45,122 bases of DNA from Sulfuritalea sp. (GTDB lineage Bacteria > Pseudomonadota > Gammaproteobacteria > Burkholderiales > Rhodocyclaceae), in assembly GCA_030680805.1 (NCBI GenBank), contig JAUXUK010000028.1, positions 1 through 45,122 of the forward strand. The letters run 5' to 3'. The position numbers and the translations under genes were made by a program. The first letter of the stretch is position 1, and each line of letters begins with the position of its first letter. Below, piece after piece: positions 24,830 to 33,265 of the stretch. The notes beneath the pieces are model-generated. The model saw nothing but the letters and a program-made list of their open reading frames with translations, was not told the origin of the DNA and ran no database searches.

Positions 24830-25488
24830 ATGGCCGTACTCGTTGGCAAACCCGCCCCCGATTTCACCGCAACCGCCGTTTTAGCTACGGCCACTGCGTT
24901 TAACGCCGAAAAAGCCGGCGTTAGCCTTCACTGAAACTTTGTTTCGGCAATAACGAATTCAAGCAACTCAAGCTGTCCTCGCTGCGCGGCAAACACGTCG
25001 TGCTGTTTTTCTACCCGCTCGACTTCACCTTCGTCTGCCCCTCCGAGCTGATTGCCTTCGACCACCGACTGGATGAGTTCAAGAAGCGCGGTGTCGAGGT
25101 CATCGGCTGCTCGATCGATTCGGAATTCACCCATCTGGCCTGGAAGAACACCCCGGTGAACAACGGCGGCATCGGCCAGGTCGGCTACCCGCTGGTGGCC
25201 GACATCAATCACGCCATCTGCCAGGCCTATGACGTCGAGGCGGCCGGCGGCGTGGCGTTTCGCGGCTCCTTCCTGATCGACAAGGCCGGCATCGTGCAGC
25301 ACCAGGTGGTGAACAACCTGCCGCTGGGCCGCGACATCGACGAGATGCTGCGCATGGTCGACGCCCTGCAATTCACCGAAGAGCACGGCGAGGTCTGCCC
25401 CGCCGGCTGGCAAAAGGGCAAGAAGGGCATGAACGCCTCGACCGAAGGCGTGGCCAAGTACCTGGCCGAAAACGCGGCGGCGCTGTAA
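24830..25488 (+). pseudogene. 2-Cys peroxiredoxin (AhpC/PrxI type) interrupted by a 62-bp insertion
   Basis: Residues 1-18 (MAVLVGKPAPDFTATAVL) start at an ATG with a CAGGAG Shine-Dalgarno, then 62 bp of foreign sequence (24884-24945) introduces a TGA stop and a frameshift. The reading frame resumes exactly at GNNEFKQLKL and stays open to 25488. It contains the peroxidatic cysteine in DFTFVCPSEL and the resolving cysteine in EVCPAGW. Without the insert the protein would be 198 residues, the normal length. The downstream part has no good start codon. The gene is probably inactivated, recently, because no other lesion is visible. Confidence 0.85.
24884..24945. repeat. 62-bp double-hairpin insertion
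   Basis: The insert sits between GTTTTA and GGCAAT of the peroxiredoxin gene. It contains TAACGCCG/CGGCGTTA (24901-24923, 8-bp perfect stem, 7-nt loop) and GAAAC/GTTTC (24933-24945). Such structure suggests a small palindromic mobile repeat. No obvious target duplication is visible beyond one base. Confidence 0.65.
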
Positions 25489-25501
25489 GGCGCGCCCCCC
25501 G

Positions 25502-25529
25502 AGCCGCTTCCGGTACAACGGGAGCGGCT
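25502..25529 (+). terminator. Hairpin after the peroxiredoxin gene
   Basis: AGCCGCT (25502-25508) pairs with AGCGGCT (25523-25529), with inner CC/GG pairs, 13 bp after the stop codon. No T-run follows, so it is at best a weak intrinsic terminator. Confidence 0.4.
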
Positions 25530-25588
25530 AGAATGCCAAGAGGGTCAATCCTGCCCTGCCTTTCCCGGTCGATTGCGGCGACGCGAAG

Positions 25589-26395
25589 ATGATTTCCAGG
25601 CAGATCCTTTTTGTCCTGCTCTCCATGTGCAGTTCCCTGTGCTGGTCAGCATGCCGGCAACACGAGGTCACCAAGCCGTCCGACGTGAAGATCAAGGGCG
25701 ATTCGGTGATGATCGTCGTGCATCAGTCGTCGACCCACGATGCGCGCTTCTCGACCAAGCGCGGCGTCGACGAGGCGGTGAGGTTCGCCAAGGACAAAAA
25801 GATTCCGGTCATCTATCTGCAGGACGACACGCCCGACGAGTTCTACTTCATGGAGGACTGCTACCCCGACTATTGGGTCTTCTCCGCGGGAGGAGAAGTC
25901 AGTTTCGACGTCACGGCGTGGCACGTGTATATCGTCGGCGGACACCTTGAGTTATGCATGTCGGCGGCTCTTCACGACATTACATACCAATGGGCGCAGC
26001 GGCCTCCGCAGAATTTCACCATTACCTACCTGATGGACGCCATCTACTCGAACGGCAAGCTGATCGAACCCTCCGACCCGTTCTACACGGATTTCTCCAG
26101 GTTCATGGACATCGTGACCTACGGCCGGCCCGGCGGCGAGCACTGGCCGAAACTGAGCCTGCTCGAAACCATGGGAATCATCGTCAGGGAGGATCACGAA
26201 CTTGACTATCTCAAGAAAGTGCTGCCGCGCTGGGACACCACGTTTCCCGCCAACTACCGCGTCGCGGTGAAACTGAACGATTCGGTGAATAAGGTGCTGC
26301 GCATGGCCCCAGGATGGCATCCGCCTACCGTGTTGTTTCATTTTGTCGATTCGGCCGTGAATCTTTCCGGCTCGCCCGTCCCGCGAGGCTACTGA
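25589..26395 (+). CDS. Uncharacterised exported protein, 268 residues
   Basis: I do not recognise this protein. Residues 1-21 look like a signal peptide (ISRQILFVLLSMCSSLCWS), and WSAC could be a non-standard lipobox. The middle has several well-formed strands and turns (MIVVHQSSTHDARFSTKRG, IPVIYLQDDTPDEFYF), and tryptophan and tyrosine are frequent. No known motif or membrane segment is visible after the signal. It lies alone between the peroxiredoxin gene and the CHASE2 cyclase operon, in the same direction as the latter. It ends 112 bp before that operon, so it might be co-regulated with it, but nothing shows this. Confidence 0.7.
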   Translation: MISRQILFVLLSMCSSLCWSACRQHEVTKPSDVKIKGDSVMIVVHQSSTHDARFSTKRGVDEAVRFAKDKKIPVIYLQDDTPDEFYFMEDCYPDYWVFSAGGEVSFDVTAWHVYIVGGHLELCMSAALHDITYQWAQRPPQNFTITYLMDAIYSNGKLIEPSDPFYTDFSRFMDIVTYGRPGGEHWPKLSLLETMGIIVREDHELDYLKKVLPRWDTTFPANYRVAVKLNDSVNKVLRMAPGWHPPTVLFHFVDSAVNLSGSPVPRGY

Positions 26396-26507
26396 TAGAA
26401 GTGTCGCCGGCCTGCCGACCGCCCTGTCGGAATCATGAAACGCCGGGCCGCTGCCATTGCCGCGACACACCCCCGGACGAAACCATCCGACATGACATAA
26501 TCACCCC

Positions 26508-28295
26508 ATGCCCCGCCTGCATCGCGACATCCTCCTTGGCTTCGCCCTGATCTGCTCCCTTGCGATCAGCCTGATGTCGTCCAACCTGCTGCGCTGGGCC
26601 GATCATTCCCTGTACGACAGCCAGACACGCTGGCTGCGTGCGCGCATGCCGTCGGCATTGCCGCAGGACGTGGTGGTGATCGGCCTCGATGAAGCCGCCT
26701 ACGAGACCATTCCGGAACCCACGGCCCTCTGGCATATCCATCTCGCCGCCCTTTTCGCCGGCCTGTCGGCCGCCCAGCCGGCGGTGGTCGGCCTGGCCAT
26801 GCCGTTGCCGGTGCGCTCTTACGACTTTTTGGTCAAGGACATCGACGCCACCCTGATTTCCGGCATCTACCGGCTGCGCGGCGCGGCGCCCCTGGTGGTG
26901 GGGCAACCCATGGGCATCGGTGGTCGCCTGCGCCCCATCTCGCCGGAGCTGCTGGCCGCCATCGGCGAGGATGCGGTGGCCTCGCTGGCCATTTGCGAAG
27001 ACAGCGACGGCACCGTGCGGCGCATCAACCAGCGCCGCTGTCAGACGGCGGACAAGCGCGAACCGCTGGCCTCGGCCATGGCCAAACATCTCGGCCGCCA
27101 GGGCTCGGCCACCGGCATGATCGACTACACCGCCGGCGGCGCCATCGAATACACACCGGTAGGCACGGTGCTGGACTGGGTTCATCGCGGCGAGGATGAC
27201 AAGCTGCGTGCCCTGGTCCAGGGTCGTGCGGTCGTGGTGGCCAACCTGCTGCCCACCGAAACCCGCCATCGCCTGCCGGTGTCCCTCGCGGCATGGGAAC
27301 CCGGCAGCCGCACCGAGCCGGGCGCCGTGGCCCATGTGCAAGCCCTGCGTTCGCTGCTCAGCCGCGGCCTGATCGAGCGGGTATCCGAGCCCGTATCACT
27401 GGTACTGGCCATGCTCGGCGCCCTGCTCTGGTTCGGCCGCAATGGCTGGGCCAAGCTGGCCGCGCTGCTGGGTACCGGCGGCGCCGTGGTGGCGGGCTCC
27501 ACTTATGCGATCTGGCAGGGCAATTACCTGCACACCGGGACCCTGCTCGCGGTGATTCTCATGGCATTCCTGGCGCGCCTGGCCTGGGAGTCGGTGCGCC
27601 ACTACCGCGAAAAGCAGTTGCTGCGCTCGGCCTTCGCCGGACATGTCAGCCCGCAGGTGATGCGCGCCATCCTCGGCGGCTCGCTGCAACCCGACGCCGA
27701 CGGCGAGCACTGCAAGGTCACCATCCTGTTCGCCGACATCCGCGGCTTCACGGCGCGCAGCGAAAACTCGACGCCGGAAGCCATGATCGCGCTGCTGAAC
27801 CGCTATTACGCCGAAGCGTCGGCAGCGATCCACGCCCGCGGCGGCGCCATCGACAAGTTCATCGGCGACGGCCTGATGGCGACCTTCGGCGTGCCGCAGC
27901 CGCTGCCCGCGCCCGAACGCAACGCGCTGGAAGCGGCGCAGGACATGCTGGTGCGCATCGCCCGACTGAATACCGAACTTGCCGCCGAAGGCCTGGCGCC
28001 GCTCGAAATCGGCATCGGCATCCACAGCGGCGAAGTGCTGGCCGGCTATGTCGGTTCGCGCAAGCGGCGCGATTTCACCGTGATCGGCGATCCGGTGAAT
28101 ACGGCCTCGCGGCTCGAGAACATGAGCAAGACCGCAGGCTATCCGGTGATCTGCTCCAATGAAGTGGCGACGGCCGTCGGCTTTGCCGGCGGCATGGTCG
28201 ACCTGGGTCGGCAGGAAATCAAGGGGCGTTCGGCGCTCCATGTCTGGGGCTGGAACCCGCCCCTGGCCAAGCGCGTGAAGAAGGTCACGCCGTGA
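26508..28295 (+). CDS. CHASE2-domain adenylate/guanylate cyclase
   Basis: A 595-residue membrane class III nucleotide cyclase. A membrane segment near the N-terminus, a periplasmic CHASE2 sensor domain (about 30-300) and closely spaced membrane segments (about 300-370) precede the catalytic domain. All catalytic residues are visible: metal-binding Asp410 (FADIRGFT) and Asp454 (KFIGDG), Lys450 and Thr524 (DFTVIGD) for base recognition, Asn531 and Arg535 (VNTASRLE). The Lys/Thr pair suggests adenylate cyclase. It heads the eight-gene operon; the permease start overlaps its stop by 4 nt. No Shine-Dalgarno precedes the ATG, and CATAAT at 26496-26501 would put transcription start at the ATG. Confidence 0.93.
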   Translation: MPRLHRDILLGFALICSLAISLMSSNLLRWADHSLYDSQTRWLRARMPSALPQDVVVIGLDEAAYETIPEPTALWHIHLAALFAGLSAAQPAVVGLAMPLPVRSYDFLVKDIDATLISGIYRLRGAAPLVVGQPMGIGGRLRPISPELLAAIGEDAVASLAICEDSDGTVRRINQRRCQTADKREPLASAMAKHLGRQGSATGMIDYTAGGAIEYTPVGTVLDWVHRGEDDKLRALVQGRAVVVANLLPTETRHRLPVSLAAWEPGSRTEPGAVAHVQALRSLLSRGLIERVSEPVSLVLAMLGALLWFGRNGWAKLAALLGTGGAVVAGSTYAIWQGNYLHTGTLLAVILMAFLARLAWESVRHYREKQLLRSAFAGHVSPQVMRAILGGSLQPDADGEHCKVTILFADIRGFTARSENSTPEAMIALLNRYYAEASAAIHARGGAIDKFIGDGLMATFGVPQPLPAPERNALEAAQDMLVRIARLNTELAAEGLAPLEIGIGIHSGEVLAGYVGSRKRRDFTVIGDPVNTASRLENMSKTAGYPVICSNEVATAVGFAGGMVDLGRQEIKGRSALHVWGWNPPLAKRVKKVTP

Positions 28296-29041
28296 CCGCG
28301 CTGCCGTCATCGCGTTTTTTCAGCTATGCCGCACTGGCCTGGTTTGCCTCGACCCGCTGGGGCCAACTGCGCGACCCGCAGCTGCGCACCCAGCTCCACC
28401 AACAGATCAGCGCCCACGGCATCGCCGCACTGCCGGTGATCGCCGTGCTTGCGGTGCTGACCGGAGCCACGGCGGTGACGCAGGCGACCGCGCTGGTCGG
28501 ACAGGACAATGATCTGGCACAGCGACTGCTGTTCCTCGGTCTGTTCTTCGAGCTGGCGCCGCTGTTCTCGGCGCTGGTGGTGCTGGCCCGCAGCAGCGCG
28601 GCGATCGCCTCCGAGCTGGCGGTGATGCATCTGTATGACGAGTTCACCGCCCTGCGCCGCATGGGGGTGCCGCCCGCCGACTATCTGCTGCTGCCGCGCA
28701 TTCTCGGCCTGACGCTGGCCCTGCCCGCGGTGACCGTGTGTTTCCAGCTGATCGCGGTCGGCAGTGGCTGGCTGGCCGTCGCCCTGTTGCAAAATCAACC
28801 CTTGCCGCAAGTCGCCGGGCACTTCCTCGATCTTGCCGATCCATTGCTGCCGCTGGCCAGCCTGCTGAAGAGCGCCCTGATGGGAGCGGCCATCGCCATC
28901 ATCGCCTGCCACCACGGCAGCAGCGCCGAACGGTCGCCGGGGACCATCTCCACCGCCTCGATCCACGCCGTCGGCAACGGCCTGGTGGCGGTATTCGTGA
29001 TCGACGTGGCCTTTGCGCTGGCCGCCTATTTCCTGAAATGA
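28292..29041 (+). CDS. MlaE-family ABC transporter permease
   Basis: A 249-residue inner-membrane permease of the MlaE (DUF140) family, which extracts or inserts phospholipids together with an MCE protein and an ABC ATPase. Five or so hydrophobic helices are visible, and the coupling-helix region ELAVMHLYDEFTALRRMGVPP corresponds to the family's EIGTMRVTEQIDALRVMG-type segment. It starts with GTG overlapping the cyclase stop (GTGA) and ends with ATGA into the next gene. An MCE protein and a degenerate ATPase lie further down the same operon. Confidence 0.88.
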   Translation: MTALPSSRFFSYAALAWFASTRWGQLRDPQLRTQLHQQISAHGIAALPVIAVLAVLTGATAVTQATALVGQDNDLAQRLLFLGLFFELAPLFSALVVLARSSAAIASELAVMHLYDEFTALRRMGVPPADYLLLPRILGLTLALPAVTVCFQLIAVGSGWLAVALLQNQPLPQVAGHFLDLADPLLPLASLLKSALMGAAIAIIACHHGSSAERSPGTISTASIHAVGNGLVAVFVIDVAFALAAYFLK

Positions 29042-30738
29042 GCGCGGTTTTGCACGCGCCCTGGATGCGGCGGCTGCAGGCCACGACCATCTCAATGGTG
29101 CGGCGCCTCGGCGCCCGCGCCTACCTGATTCTGGCCGCGGTGTTTTCGCTGCTGATCGTCGCCGATCTGGGTATGACCAGCCTTGTCTCGGCGGCGGAAA
29201 CCCGGCTCTTCGACCTCCTGATCTCGCATCGCATCTCGACGCCGAAACCCGATCCGGACATCGTGATCCTCGACATCGACGAAGCCAGCCTGGCCGGCAT
29301 GGCGGCCGACCATGGACGCTGGCCCTGGCCCAATCGCGTGTTCGGCGAACTGGTCGAGGCGATCGAGAAACAGAAGCCACGGGCCATCGTGTTCGACATC
29401 CTGTTTTCCGACCGCGACACGCAACGGCCGGACAGCGATGCCGCGTTCAATGAGGTCATCGCGCGCTCGACCACGACCTTCTTCCCGATGCTGCGGCTCG
29501 ATCCGCGGAACGATCGCCTGAGCCGCATTCCCACGGCAATGCTGCCGGGCGTGCGGCCGCTGGAGGGTGGCGGCGACGCCAGCGCGCCGATCGCCATGAT
29601 CCTGCCCAAGGTGCCGGCGGCGCTCGACAACAGCCGCCTCGGAACGCACCAGGTGACACCGGACAAGGACGGCGTGATCCGGCGCTACCCGGTCTGGCTG
29701 GAACATGCCGGATGGCGCATTCCGTCCCTGCCGCAGCGCATCACGGAAGAATTCGGCTACGTCGGCGTCGAACGGCTGGACCGGCGCGAGGTGCTGCTCA
29801 ACTGGCGCGGGCCGCCCTTCACCTATCGGTACATCTCGCTGGTCGAACTCTACCGCGACCTGAAGAGCGCGAAACCGCAGCGCCCGGCCGACGAGTTCGC
29901 CGGCAAGATCGTCATCATCGGTTCCACCGCGCCCGCCCTGTTCGACGTCAAGGGCACACCGGTGGCGCGCATCCATCCCGGCGTCGAAATCCTGGCGACC
30001 GCCATCGACAATTTCAAGAACGGCGACGCCCTGCGCGAACGGCCCTCGTGGGTGATGATCAGTGCCGCCCTGCTGCTGATCTGGAGCATGGCCATCGCCC
30101 TCTACCGCCAGATCCGCATCGAGGTGTTCGATACCGTGTTCGGCGTGCTGCAGGGCGGACTGGTGCTGATCGCCTACACCGTGGACAATATTCTGGCCTG
30201 GAATCTGGACACTTCGGCAACGCTCTCTCTGGGCGTGATGTACTTCACCGTGGCCCGGATCTACTACGGCGTGTCGCAAGGATTGCTGGCCGACAGCCGG
30301 CAGAAGGACGCCATGACCCTGCCGCAGGGAAGCCGGCTGCTGGCTGTGCTGGCACTGCGCCTCGATGGTGCCAGCGCGGCCGAGCGGAGGCGCTTCAAGG
30401 GCGAACTGGATCGGCTGGTCGCCAGTTCCAGGCTCGACGCCGGACGCATTTCCAGGCTGATCGATGACCCTGGCTTCGTTCAGGACGTATTCGCCGATGC
30501 CATGCTGGTGTATTGGCTGGCGGAAAGCCCCGACACCGACTGGCGTGCCGATGCCGACCGCATCGAAGCCGCACTGCGCCGCGCCCGACCGAAACAGCAC
30601 TGGGACCGACGCCTGATCTGTTCCCGTCACAGCGCCAACCTGACCTGGCAAACCACGGAAGAGTGGAAAGCCGCCGCCGCATCCACTATCCTTGCTGCAC
30701 TGACCGCAACCCTGACACCGCAGGAGACGCCCCAATGA
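29038..30738 (+). CDS. CHASE2-domain membrane protein without a cyclase domain
   Basis: A 566-residue protein with one N-terminal membrane segment (about 27-46), a periplasmic CHASE2 domain (about 50-330; motifs DIVILDIDEASL, RAIVFDILFSDRD, GKIVIIGSTAPALFD), and three membrane helices (about 338-410). The C-terminal 150 residues are soluble and helical and show no cyclase, kinase or GGDEF motif. It overlaps both neighbours by ATGA. It may be a sensor partner of the cyclase or of the caspase-like protein; the C-terminal domain is unrecognised. Confidence 0.88.
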   Translation: MSAVLHAPWMRRLQATTISMVRRLGARAYLILAAVFSLLIVADLGMTSLVSAAETRLFDLLISHRISTPKPDPDIVILDIDEASLAGMAADHGRWPWPNRVFGELVEAIEKQKPRAIVFDILFSDRDTQRPDSDAAFNEVIARSTTTFFPMLRLDPRNDRLSRIPTAMLPGVRPLEGGGDASAPIAMILPKVPAALDNSRLGTHQVTPDKDGVIRRYPVWLEHAGWRIPSLPQRITEEFGYVGVERLDRREVLLNWRGPPFTYRYISLVELYRDLKSAKPQRPADEFAGKIVIIGSTAPALFDVKGTPVARIHPGVEILATAIDNFKNGDALRERPSWVMISAALLLIWSMAIALYRQIRIEVFDTVFGVLQGGLVLIAYTVDNILAWNLDTSATLSLGVMYFTVARIYYGVSQGLLADSRQKDAMTLPQGSRLLAVLALRLDGASAAERRRFKGELDRLVASSRLDAGRISRLIDDPGFVQDVFADAMLVYWLAESPDTDWRADADRIEAALRRARPKQHWDRRLICSRHSANLTWQTTEEWKAAAASTILAALTATLTPQETPQ

Positions 30739-32432
30739 ATCGATGCGCCCGGAATTTGCTTGCCCTTGTGCTCACCTGCGCCCTGGGCATCATGCCGAGC
30801 CTGGGCCAGACGCCCGCCTCCCAATCCGGCAAGCCGAAGTCGGAGAAAACCGGCGCGGCCAAGCCGAAACCGGGCCCGGGGACAGGGGCGGCGCTGTTGC
30901 AGCTTGAAGACGGCCGCAGCGGGCGCGGCAACCTGATTGCCACTACCGGCATACGCGGCTTCACCAAGCCCGAGTCGCCCATGGCACATGCCCTGATCAT
31001 GGCAATCGGCGACTATCAGGGTCCCATTCCCAAGCTCGACGGCGTCCCCTTCGATGTTGCCACGTCGACCGAGATTGCGCGACGCATGGGTGTTCCCGCC
31101 GGCAACATCAAGGTGATGAGAGATGGCGAATTGACGCTGGACGGCATGCGCCGCGCACTGGACGCCCTCGAAGCCAAACTGGATGGCAGCGATCAGGTGT
31201 TCGTCTACTACTCGGGCCACGGCGGGCGGCAGAAGGTCACGGACGACAACGGCAGTGAGCGTTGCGCCGAGTCGCTGATCAGCGTCGATGGCCAGGGCTT
31301 GACCGATGCGGAACTGGAGTCGCGCCTGAAGCGGATATCGCAGAAAGCCCAGAAGACCATCGTCCTGATCGATGCCTGCCACTCGGGGGGCGTGACCACG
31401 CGCGCCATGAAGGGAGCACAGCCGCTATTCACGCCAAAATCCTGGACACCGCCGAACCAGGACTGCGCCAAGCCGACCAACGTGCTTACCCGCAGCGCTG
31501 CAGCGCCGAAGATCGCCGGCAGCGGCGGCGCCAACTTCGTACATATCGCCGCGTCGCGCGACAGCGAAATCTCGCTCGACCAGCCCGGTCACGGCGGCGT
31601 CGCCAGCCAGGCCTGGCTGGCCTGCCTGGCGGGAGCGGCCAAGGACACGGACGGCAGCGGCGGGCTCTCGGCCGAAGAAATCCGCACCTGCGCCCAGGAC
31701 CGCATCGCCCAGAAGTTGAAGAATGTGCAGGGTTTCCTGCCCCATCACGTGGTCGTCACGGGAAATTCGGCGATGGTCCTGAGCTATGCGGAGAAGGAAG
31801 CCCCCGCGGTCGCTCCAACTGCGGTTCCTACCGCTGCTCCAGCCCCCGTCGCCGTCGCCGTCGCCCCCAGCCCGGCCCTCGCTCCGGCCGCAAAGCCGGC
31901 TCCCCTGGCGGCGCTCAACGACATCTACAACAGCCGCGACGATCGACGCCTGGTCACGCTCACGACGGACAAGCCTACGCTCAAGATCGGACGCGACAGC
32001 ATCGGCTTCACGCTCACCTCGCGCGAAGGCGGCCATGCCTATCTGCTGATGGTGGGCTCCGACGGCAAGACCTTCGATCTGCTGTTCCCCAATGCCTTCG
32101 ATCGCAACAATGTCATTGAACCCGGCGCCACGCTGCGCCTGCCTCGCGCCTCGTGGCAACTCGCCGCCGAAGGGCCGCCGGGAAAGAATACGCTGCTGGC
32201 CATCGTCACCGACAGCCCGCGCGACTTCAGCGCCGCCGGGCTCAAGCCTTCCGGACCGTTTTCGATGGTCGAGGCGGTTGCCGCCAAGGACATCCAGCTC
32301 GTCACGGCGGGCGCGGCCACGCCCGCCGCCGAGGAATGTTCCAACCAAACGTCGGTGCGCAACATCGCCGTCAAGAAGCGCTGTTCAACGGGCTATGCCG
32401 CGGCACTGCTGACGGTGGAAGAAGTGCGCTGA
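30735..32432 (+). CDS. Secreted caspase-like protease with C-terminal DUF4384 domain
   Basis: A 565-residue protein with a signal peptide (about 1-25). The peptidase C14 caspase domain spans about residues 78-350, with the catalytic dyad His162 (YYSGHGG) and Cys215 (DACHSGG), and an EF-hand-like DTDGSGGLSAEE (about 298-309). A Pro/Ala linker leads to a DUF4384 domain (about 400-520, ending in PPGKNTLLAIVTD). The ATG at 30735 overlaps the upstream stop. It should act in the periplasm, unlike cytoplasmic death-type caspases. Substrates are unknown. Confidence 0.9.
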   Translation: MNRCARNLLALVLTCALGIMPSLGQTPASQSGKPKSEKTGAAKPKPGPGTGAALLQLEDGRSGRGNLIATTGIRGFTKPESPMAHALIMAIGDYQGPIPKLDGVPFDVATSTEIARRMGVPAGNIKVMRDGELTLDGMRRALDALEAKLDGSDQVFVYYSGHGGRQKVTDDNGSERCAESLISVDGQGLTDAELESRLKRISQKAQKTIVLIDACHSGGVTTRAMKGAQPLFTPKSWTPPNQDCAKPTNVLTRSAAAPKIAGSGGANFVHIAASRDSEISLDQPGHGGVASQAWLACLAGAAKDTDGSGGLSAEEIRTCAQDRIAQKLKNVQGFLPHHVVVTGNSAMVLSYAEKEAPAVAPTAVPTAAPAPVAVAVAPSPALAPAAKPAPLAALNDIYNSRDDRRLVTLTTDKPTLKIGRDSIGFTLTSREGGHAYLLMVGSDGKTFDLLFPNAFDRNNVIEPGATLRLPRASWQLAAEGPPGKNTLLAIVTDSPRDFSAAGLKPSGPFSMVEAVAAKDIQLVTAGAATPAAEECSNQTSVRNIAVKKRCSTGYAAALLTVEEVR

Positions 32433-33061
32433 TGCCGCTCATCGTCTGCCTCGAACAGCGAACACTGACTCTGACCGGCGATGACGGGCAGCGCATGGAG
32501 ATTGTGCTTGACCAGGGAGGCCGCCACCGCATTGTCGCGCCCGATGCCGCCACCGTCGGCGAAGTCGTGGCCGCGCTCGAGGCCTGCCCGGGCGTCAGCG
32601 TCCTGCCAGCGAATGGCGGTCTGCTCGGTTCGATGACGGTCGCCGAAAATTTTGCACTGGCTTTGCGCTACGGCACCGACCCGCGGGACGATGCCGCCGG
32701 CGATTGGCAGCACGCCCTGCAAATCGCGCTGGAGCAGTGCGGCCTGCCGCCGGAACGCATCGCCAGCATCGGTCGCGAACGGCCGCTGGCGCTCGAGCGC
32801 ACCGAGCGCTGGCTGATCGGTTTCGTGCGCTATCTGCTGCGCCCCCCCGAACTGCTGGTGCTCGACCGGGTCTTCGGCGGCCTCTCGCGCCGGCAGGCCG
32901 AGACGGTGATCGCCCTCGAGGCCGTTTATCATGACTTCCATCCCTTCCGTCCCACCCTGTTCGTCGATATCGATTCCCATGAACTGCCTGCCGTGCCCGA
33001 TTGCATGAACCGCCTGGAACTGGAGGCGCTACCGCTCACGGCAGCGAGTACCATCCACTGA
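32432..33061 (+). CDS. Degenerate MlaF-like ABC ATPase subunit (pseudo-ATPase)
   Basis: A 209-residue protein that follows the ABC ATPase fold in outline but lacks the catalytic motifs. The Walker A position reads APDAATVG (about 37-44) with no lysine, and the Q-loop segment is LPANGGLLGSMTVAENFALALR, close to MlaF apart from the glutamine. The signature region is RERPLALER, and Walker B is LLVLDRVFGGLS with Arg instead of Glu (146). The H-loop reads DIDSHEL. The frame is intact and the start couples to the caspase stop (TGATG), so it is probably expressed as a structural subunit. The identification rests on outline similarity and context. Confidence 0.72.
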   Translation: MPLIVCLEQRTLTLTGDDGQRMEIVLDQGGRHRIVAPDAATVGEVVAALEACPGVSVLPANGGLLGSMTVAENFALALRYGTDPRDDAAGDWQHALQIALEQCGLPPERIASIGRERPLALERTERWLIGFVRYLLRPPELLVLDRVFGGLSRRQAETVIALEAVYHDFHPFRPTLFVDIDSHELPAVPDCMNRLELEALPLTAASTIH

Positions 33062-33117
33062 TGATGAAACACGCGAGAAGCAAATTGAAGGCCCGCCCCT
33101 CCCATCCGCTGCGCGGC

Positions 33118-33240
33118 CCACGGCTGGCTTTGCACAGCCAGCCGGCTGCGGCGGCACGACGCATGCGTCGTGAAATCCCGCCTCGCCCCCTCGCGGGGAG
33201 GCTTCTGATCAGCGCGCTGCGCTCGGCTATCACCAGCCGC
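33118..33240 (+). repeat. Multi-hairpin dispersed repeat, copy 2
   Basis: The copy starts with the same about 30 bases as copy 1 (hairpin 33121-33144). It then has a different perfect palindrome, ACGACGCATGCGTCGT (33156-33171), in place of copy 1's, and a third hairpin CCT..CCCC/GGGG.AGG (33181-33201). It fills most of the 204-nt gap between the pseudo-ATPase and MCE genes, the only real gap in the operon, and may affect expression of the downstream half. Confidence 0.75.
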
Positions 33241-33265
33241 TCCGGACACGTTGTTTCACGCTGAC

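Noticed and set aside
24884-24945. Integron attC site or group I/II intron in the peroxiredoxin gene
   Set aside because: GTTTAAC resembles an attC core, but the second box does not fit and the spacing is too short; 62 bp is far too small for an intron.
30513-30734. Upstream in-frame extension of the caspase-like gene
   Set aside because: It would bury the signal peptide; the ATG at 30735 overlaps the previous stop in the same way as the other junctions.
30735-32432. Caspase operon as a cytoplasmic antiphage defence system
   Set aside because: The caspase and the DUF4384 proteins have signal peptides and the neighbours are envelope transport proteins, so an envelope role is more likely.
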